A stretch of DNA of 19,069 bases, taken from assembly GCA_002381945.1 (NCBI GenBank), contig DFXY01000003.1, positions 43,082-62,150 on the forward strand. Reading direction: 5' to 3'. The number at the start of each line of letters is the position of its first letter. Position 1 is the stretch's first letter. Of this stretch, positions 14,467-19,069 are shown piece by piece. The notes below the pieces were generated by a model. The model saw nothing but the letters and a program-made list of their open reading frames with translations, made no database searches and had not been told where the DNA came from. A program made the position numbers and the translations under genes. Source of the DNA: Bacteriovoracaceae bacterium UBA4096. GTDB taxonomy: Bacteria; Bdellovibrionota; Bacteriovoracia; Bacteriovoracales; Bacteriovoracaceae.

Positions 14467-17052
14467 ATGAACGATTACGATGCTCCCGACTTTAAAAAAA
14501 TTTTCGACTCTACTCCCGGAATATTTTTAGTCCTGCTACCAGATGCTCCGAAATTCACCATCATGGCCGCCAATCAGGCAAGATTAAAAGCTACCATGTC
14601 AGGAGTCGATCAAATAGGCCGTGGTTTATTTGAAATATTTCCTGATAATCCCGATGATCCTAATGCGAGTGGGGTTCAAAATCTTAAGCATTCTCTCTAT
14701 CAGGTCCTGAAAGAACGAAGGCCCGATACCATGGCCGTGCAAAAATATGATATTCCTAATCCTGAATCTGAGAGCGGTTTTGAAGAAAGATACTGGAGCC
14801 CGGTCAATACTCCCGTGTTGGATAAAAACGAAAACATCCTCTACATCATTCATCAGGTGGAAGACGTAACCGAATATATTCGTCTCAAGCAACAAGGAAA
14901 TATTCAACAGAGACTAACAAACGAGCTGCATGAAAAAGTGCTTAAAACAGAGTCCGAAGTTTATATCAGGGCCCAGGAAATTCAAAAAACGAACCTGAAA
15001 CTGCAACAGGCCCATGAAGAGATGCAACAGCTCTATGCCAAGGTGAAGGAACTCGATGAGATAAAGACTCAGATGTTTGCCAACGTTAGTCACGAGCTGC
15101 GAACCCCGTTGACGTTAATCATGGGCCCAGTAGAAGAGCTTTTAAACCAGGGTCATCTTACAAAGCTACAGCGGGATAATCTCAATCTCATTCTAAGAAA
15201 TGCCAGGATACTACTTAAGCATGTTAATGACCTTCTCGATGTGGCAAGGTTTGAATCTGGTAAGATGTCCATTAATTTTTCTGAATTTGATCTGGGGAAA
15301 CTAGTACGATTAACGGCTTCTCATTTTGAAAGTGCTATGGCCTCAAAATCAATTAAACTTATCGTCAAAACTCCTGATCATTTAAAAATTCAGGCCGATG
15401 CTGAAAAAATCCAACGCATTCTCATGAATCTTTTATCAAATGCCATGAAATTCTGCTCTCAGAATGGTTGGGTTGAGTGTTCGCTCAACGAAGATAAGCA
15501 TTCTGCTATTATTACTGTCGCGGATAATGGAAGCGGCATCAGGCCCGAACTCAGGGAAGTCGTCTTTGAGAGGTTTAGACAAATTAAAGGTGGGAATGCT
15601 CGTTCAGTCGGTGGTACGGGACTTGGGCTGGCAATTGTTAAAGATTTTGTAGAACTCCACCATGGCTCGGTAGATATATCCGACACTCTTGATGGAGGTG
15701 CAACCTTTACAGTCAAATTACCTCTTCTCGCTCCGGCAGGAACATCAATACAAAAATCGGTAGAAGACTTTCAACTCTCTCAGGATACTTCTCAAGTTGA
15801 AGAGATTCCAAAGGATGAAAATATCCCGGAAGTTTCTCCCAAAGGTAAATTGCCTCTGGTCCTCGTAGTAGAAGACAATTCGGATATGCGTGATTTCATT
15901 GGGAACACACTCAAGGGAGAATTTCAAGTCATCAAGGCAGAAAATGGATTAGATGGACTCCATAAGCTAAGAGACTTAGTGCCCGACATTATTCTCACCG
16001 ACATCATGATGCCACAGATGTCAGGTGATCAAATGATTGAGGAAATCAGGAAGAACGAAGACTACAAGGACATTCCCATCATTCTTCTGACGGCCAAGCT
16101 TGATGATGAACTGAAGTTGAAACTTTTAGGAGAAGGTTGTCAGGATTTTATAAGTAAACCTTTTTCACAAAAAGAACTTCTACTTAGAGTTAAAAATTTA
16201 GTAATAATGAAAGAATCCAAAGAAATTTTATCTTCAGAACTTTCCATTAAGTCCAGTGACATACTTTCTTTGACCAGAGAATTAACCCTACGTAAGCGTG
16301 AACTCCAAAACTCGTTAGAAACGACCAAAGTGGCCAAAGAACAAGCCGAAGCCGCGAATGAAATGAAAAGCCGTTTACTAACAACCGTCTCCCACGAATT
16401 GCGAACTCCTCTGACGACCTTGCTACTCGCCGTTGAGATGATTCCTAAAAAGAATCCCACAGTAAAAGAATCCTCATCCTATCGAAACATTCTTGAATCC
16501 AGCTTGAAGTTGAAAAATCTTATTGAACAATTAATTGAATATTCCTATATCCAAAGTGGTAGTTTGATCATCAAGGAGGATTCATTTTACCCACAAGAAC
16601 TTATCGAGAGCATGATTGAAGAAATGGATATAAGCGCTAATGAAAAAGGGATTCATATTTCTTGTTCTTCGAACATTCAGGAAATGATTATCGCAGATTG
16701 CAGGTTAATAAAGATTGTCCTTTATAATCTCTTTTCCAATGCCATCAAATTCACCGATCGGGGAAATATCTCTATCAAGGCATCAGTCAAGGACGATCAT
16801 TTACTCCTGGAGATTAACGATACTGGTGCCGGTATTGCAGATGATGATTTAAAGAAAATCTTTGAACCTTTTGAACAACTTGGCCCTATCCAGAATAAGG
16901 GCCTAACTGGAATAGGGTTGGGACTTCCCTTTGTTAAAGGCATTGTTGATGCTCTTAAAGGTACAATCGAGGTTGAATCCGAACGAGGAAAAGGATCCAC
17001 ATTCAGGATATCTCTTCCAGTAAAAAGACTTAAGTCTTCCTTCATTAAATAA
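14467..17052 (+). CDS. Hybrid histidine kinase with two kinase cores around one receiver (PAS-HisKA-HATPase-REC-HisKA-HATPase)
   Basis: 861 residues, soluble. Domains: PAS (about 8-140), coiled coil (142-200), HisKA with His209 in NVSHELRTPLT, HATPase (about 310-420; NLLSNAMKFC, DNGSG, GTGLGL), receiver domain (463-580) with Glu469/Asp470, Asp512 in LTDIMMP, Thr542 and Lys564, a second coiled coil (585-637), a second HisKA with His643 in TVSHELRTPLT, and a second HATPase (about 740-853; NLFSNAIKFT, DTGAG, GIGLGL). All catalytic residues are present in both cores. The cores are clearly diverged, so this is not a recent internal duplication. It may integrate two inputs or run an internal phosphorelay. 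No output domain is present. It follows the CHASE kinase by 147 bp on the same strand; the gap holds no clear terminator. Confidence 0.93.
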   Translation: MNDYDAPDFKKIFDSTPGIFLVLLPDAPKFTIMAANQARLKATMSGVDQIGRGLFEIFPDNPDDPNASGVQNLKHSLYQVLKERRPDTMAVQKYDIPNPESESGFEERYWSPVNTPVLDKNENILYIIHQVEDVTEYIRLKQQGNIQQRLTNELHEKVLKTESEVYIRAQEIQKTNLKLQQAHEEMQQLYAKVKELDEIKTQMFANVSHELRTPLTLIMGPVEELLNQGHLTKLQRDNLNLILRNARILLKHVNDLLDVARFESGKMSINFSEFDLGKLVRLTASHFESAMASKSIKLIVKTPDHLKIQADAEKIQRILMNLLSNAMKFCSQNGWVECSLNEDKHSAIITVADNGSGIRPELREVVFERFRQIKGGNARSVGGTGLGLAIVKDFVELHHGSVDISDTLDGGATFTVKLPLLAPAGTSIQKSVEDFQLSQDTSQVEEIPKDENIPEVSPKGKLPLVLVVEDNSDMRDFIGNTLKGEFQVIKAENGLDGLHKLRDLVPDIILTDIMMPQMSGDQMIEEIRKNEDYKDIPIILLTAKLDDELKLKLLGEGCQDFISKPFSQKELLLRVKNLVIMKESKEILSSELSIKSSDILSLTRELTLRKRELQNSLETTKVAKEQAEAANEMKSRLLTTVSHELRTPLTTLLLAVEMIPKKNPTVKESSSYRNILESSLKLKNLIEQLIEYSYIQSGSLIIKEDSFYPQELIESMIEEMDISANEKGIHISCSSNIQEMIIADCRLIKIVLYNLFSNAIKFTDRGNISIKASVKDDHLLLEINDTGAGIADDDLKKIFEPFEQLGPIQNKGLTGIGLGLPFVKGIVDALKGTIEVESERGKGSTFRISLPVKRLKSSFIK

Positions 17053-17716
17053 GATTGATATCACTTAGATATTCAAGACAAGTTGACCCCATACATGTGA
17101 TAAGGAATTCATCTGATAAAACATCCACTTTCTTATTCTCAGGATAACCCGGCTCAGGAATCCCCCATACGTAAATCACTTTCTCCCCCGAAACATACTT
17201 CTCAAAAGTTTTTGCCTTAGAGAGTGCCCGTCCGAGATTTCCAGAGATATAGATCATAGCATCCTGGAAATGTTTTAACTTATAAAACATCATTTCCTTA
17301 GGGGGTGCTTGGGTTTCATAAGTAATTATCATTAACTCTTTAGGAGATTTTTCTCCGTATGCGAGCTTCATAAATCCGGAGTTATAAAAGTCTGTATTTG
17401 AATTATAGACTTGATTTCCATTTATCAGGAAAAGCTGTTGATCATCATAGGTGACACTACAATTTGACTCGGCTTCAAAGCTTTTATCAACAGGTAAATC
17501 CGAGAATAACTTCACTGGAAAGAAATGATGGCAAACTTCATGCTCAAATTTATAGGGAGTGCGAGTACTTGCTTTCAGCTCTCCCCTATCAACTAATTTA
17601 GGTTCAAGGTTTTTAAGCTGTTTTACCGTCAAAGACAAATAGACAGAAAACGAAACAAGCCCAATTACAACAAGAGAGGTGAGGACACTCATCCCAATGA
17701 ACAATTTTTTCTTCAT
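17045..17716 (-). CDS. Membrane-anchored protein of unknown function
   Basis: 223 residues: a lysine-rich N-terminus, a single hydrophobic segment (about 5-29) that could be an uncleaved anchor or signal peptide, and a soluble domain probably on the outer face. Four cysteines fall in that domain (Cys62, 86, 208 and 213), an even number that would suit disulphide bonds. The C-terminal pair is C-M-G-S-T-C. No family is recognised. The ATG at 17716 has no strong ribosome-binding site. The gene is convergent with the hybrid kinase and its stop overlaps that gene's stop by 8 bp. It lies 49 bp downstream of the tRNA-Arg gene on the same strand and could share its transcript. Confidence 0.75.
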   Translation of the reverse strand: MKKKLFIGMSVLTSLVVIGLVSFSVYLSLTVKQLKNLEPKLVDRGELKASTRTPYKFEHEVCHHFFPVKLFSDLPVDKSFEAESNCSVTYDDQQLFLINGNQVYNSNTDFYNSGFMKLAYGEKSPKELMIITYETQAPPKEMMFYKLKHFQDAMIYISGNLGRALSKAKTFEKYVSGEKVIYVWGIPEPGYPENKKVDVLSDEFLITCMGSTCLEYLSDINLI

Positions 17717-17765
17717 AAATTATTTTTGCATTCAAGAGAGTGGAATGGCCACAGGTGTGAAAAAA

Positions 17766-17842
17766 TGGCGCACTGGACAGGATTCGAACCTGTGACCTAC
17801 CGATTAGAAATCGGTTGCTCTATCCAGCTGAGCTACCGGTGC
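17766..17842 (-). tRNA. tRNA-Arg (anticodon UCU, reads AGA/AGG)
   Basis: 77 nt, CCA encoded. On the minus strand: acceptor GCACCGG pairing with CCAGTGC, TA at positions 8-9, D-arm GCTC...GAGC, anticodon stem ACCGA/TCGGT with loop TTTCTAA giving anticodon TCT, variable AGGTC, and T-arm ACAGG-TTCGAAT-CCTGT, discriminator G. One acceptor pair is a C-A mismatch (position 5 with 68); the usual tRNA-Arg(UCU) sequence has T at position 5. A run of six T follows the CCA end. Confidence 0.96.
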
Positions 17843-17917
17843 GCTTATAACAGTCCTGAATTTCGAAAAATCCATTGATTCCAAGGAGTTTAGACGATTC
17901 AGAGCGTTTAGGCGACT

Positions 17918-17946
17918 ACTTTAATGAGCGTTATTAATCTTGTCAA
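17918..17946 (-). promoter_or_regulatory. Probable sigma70-type promoter of tRNA-Arg
   Basis: On the minus strand a perfect -35 TTGACA (17941-17946) is followed by a 17-bp spacer and TAAAGT (17918-17923), four of six matches to TATAAT. Transcription would start near 17911, about 70 bases before the mature tRNA, leaving a 5' leader for RNase P. Confidence 0.6.
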
Positions 17947-17981
17947 TCGAAGGAGCAACCTTTTTGTGGTAGCTTCTTTAA

Positions 17982-18959
17982 ATGACGATAATGGCCCGTA
18001 TTTTTAGATCCTCAAAGAGGCATTTTGACTGCCAGCGGGAGGATACCAAGGAAGTGGTTCCCGCCACTGCCCTCGCTACCCTCTTAAAGGGAGACGATCA
18101 TCTTGTGGTGGGTGACTGGGTGGAACTCTCCCCGCCGCCTCAGGGGGGGGAAGAATTTAAAATTGAATCCGTCCATGAAAGGTCGAATGCCATTTTTCGC
18201 AATATTCCCCGAGAGCAAAAAAAGAAAGTCATAGCCAGCAATGTTGATGTCATGATGGTGGTGGTGAGTGCCGGGAAACCTGACTATAAAAGAGGCCTGG
18301 TTGACCGCTACCTTGCCCGCTCAGACTTCTGGAATGTTCCCGCTTTCGTGGTTTTTAATAAGATGGATCTCTATGATGAATCCGATTTTGATATCAAGTT
18401 TGAAGCTGATCGATTGAAATGGTTAAACGCTAAATGTTTTGAGGTTTCAGCGGAAGATCTGAACTATAAACCAAAATATTTGAGTGCAGGTCTAGAAGAA
18501 CTCTCACATGATCTTCATCATAAGACTGCGATTCTCCTTGGGCATTCAGGAGTCGGCAAAAGCCGTCTGATTACTGGTCTTAGTAAAGGCAAAGTGAATC
18601 TTTTAAGTGGAGATTTAGGTAAAATTGGAAAAGGTGCTCACACCACCACCTGGGCCGAGCTCATCTATGCTGAAGAGTTCACCTTGATCGATTCCCCGGG
18701 AATCCGCTCCATGTCTCTGAGTGATCTGACTAAGCAGGATCTGCTTTATTGTTTTTCTGACGTGAATGAATGGACGACAAAATGTCAGTTCAGTTCCAAC
18801 TGCACCCATGAGGCCAATAGTAAGGGATGTTTTTTTCAGAAGCTGGATAATGGCAATAGAGAAGATCAGTTGATCCTCTCTCGCCTGGATTCTTATAAAC
18901 GTGTTCTTGAAGAAGTGTCCAACATCCCCGATTGGCTTAAAAAGCCAAATGAGCGTTAA
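17982..18959 (+). CDS. rsgA: Small ribosomal subunit biogenesis GTPase RsgA
   Basis: A circularly permuted GTPase that helps 30S maturation. 325 residues: OB-fold N-terminus (about 5-70), then G4 NKMD (126-129), G1 GHSGVGKS (187-194), switch segment GKGAHTTTWAEL (216-227) and G3 DSPG (237-240), the permuted order that defines the family. The C-terminal zinc site is Cys268, Cys274, His276 and Cys283. Its spacing is C-x5-C-x-H-x6-C, one residue longer in two gaps than the common C-x4-C-x-H-x5-C, but all ligands are present. Start choice is uncertain: ATGs at 17982 and 17991 are in frame and neither has a Shine-Dalgarno at normal distance (AGGAG at 17951 is 26 bases away), so the message may be leaderless. 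It is divergent from the tRNA-Arg gene. Confidence 0.95.
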   Translation: MTIMARIFRSSKRHFDCQREDTKEVVPATALATLLKGDDHLVVGDWVELSPPPQGGEEFKIESVHERSNAIFRNIPREQKKKVIASNVDVMMVVVSAGKPDYKRGLVDRYLARSDFWNVPAFVVFNKMDLYDESDFDIKFEADRLKWLNAKCFEVSAEDLNYKPKYLSAGLEELSHDLHHKTAILLGHSGVGKSRLITGLSKGKVNLLSGDLGKIGKGAHTTTWAELIYAEEFTLIDSPGIRSMSLSDLTKQDLLYCFSDVNEWTTKCQFSSNCTHEANSKGCFFQKLDNGNREDQLILSRLDSYKRVLEEVSNIPDWLKKPNER

Positions 18960-19053
18960 CGGACGTAAGCTCTATCAAAATGATGAACATGTTCTTTCTC
19001 TTGCTGATCTACTGAAGAGATTCCACGCTCATTATGATAAGAAGCACAGCTAA
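18949..19053 (+). CDS. Possible 34-residue small protein overlapping the rsgA 3' end
   Basis: An ATG inside the last codons of rsgA (different frame, 11-bp overlap) opens a 34-codon frame ending in TAA at 19051-19053. The predicted peptide is charged, His- and Lys-rich at its C-terminus, with a helix-like S-L-A-D-L-L-K-R-F segment. No Shine-Dalgarno is seen; a 7-bp hairpin (TTGGCTT/AAGCCAA, 18932-18948) sits directly before the ATG. Such a short frame can arise by chance, so this is tentative; no family is recognised. Confidence 0.35.
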   Translation: MSVNGRKLYQNDEHVLSLADLLKRFHAHYDKKHS

Positions 19054-19069
19054 CCATTAATCCAAGTAC

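Noticed and set aside
14467..17052. Recent internal duplication inside the hybrid kinase
   Set aside because: The two kinase cores share only the family motifs; the segments between them differ throughout, so they are anciently diverged or of separate origin.
1..19069. Mobile elements, phage genes, CRISPR arrays, toxin-antitoxin pairs
   Set aside because: No transposase, integrase, terminal repeats, regularly spaced repeats or paired small toxin-like genes were seen on either strand; the tRNA gene has no integrase beside it.

Overview
The window reads as chromosomal DNA of a Gram-negative bacterium. Coding density is high, base composition looks AT-leaning (about 40% GC by eye), and genes are packed with very short gaps or 1-50 bp overlaps. 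A lipoprotein with a lipobox, a periplasmic multihaem nitrite reductase, a PilZ c-di-GMP receptor and many sensor kinases point to a signalling-rich proteobacterium-like organism. The flavour (PilZ, GAF/PAS and CHASE kinases, NrfHA, many unrecognised lineage-specific proteins) fits a Bdellovibrionota/Bacteriovoracia relative, but this is inference; no rRNA or diagnostic marker is present. I see no mobile element, phage gene, CRISPR array or pseudogene.

Left part (1-6112), all on the minus strand. Reading in the direction of transcription: two tandem atypical SDR proteins (the first with a C-terminal DUF2867-like domain), glutamate racemase murI, then a PilZ protein followed by a strong rho-independent terminator. 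A second unit follows with an unrecognised dinucleotide-binding-like protein, a small lipoprotein and a cyclophilin-type peptidyl-prolyl isomerase cut by the window edge.

Middle (6157-10431). One plus-strand gene of unknown function converges on a minus-strand run: a stand-alone response regulator, a soluble PAS-GAF-GAF histidine kinase, a beta-phosphoglucomutase-like HAD hydrolase and csaA. The spacings suggest one transcription unit.

Respiratory and sensory block (10504-17052). nrfH-nrfA (minus) encode a quinol-oxidising tetrahaem anchor and the pentahaem ammonia-forming nitrite reductase. All five NrfA haem sites are CxxCH, including the active-site haem that is CxxCK in the classical enzymes. 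nrfHA is divergent from a CHASE-domain membrane histidine kinase, which is followed by an 861-residue hybrid kinase holding two complete kinase cores around one receiver domain. Together with the downstream kinase/regulator pair, nrfHA sits inside a cluster of three histidine kinases. The divergent intergenic region carries a perfect 12-bp palindrome. A regulatory link to nitrite respiration is a hypothesis drawn only from gene order.

Right part (17045-19069). A membrane-anchored protein of unknown function, a tRNA-Arg(UCU) gene with a recognisable promoter, the ribosome-assembly GTPase rsgA on the plus strand, and a possible 34-codon ORF overlapping the end of rsgA.
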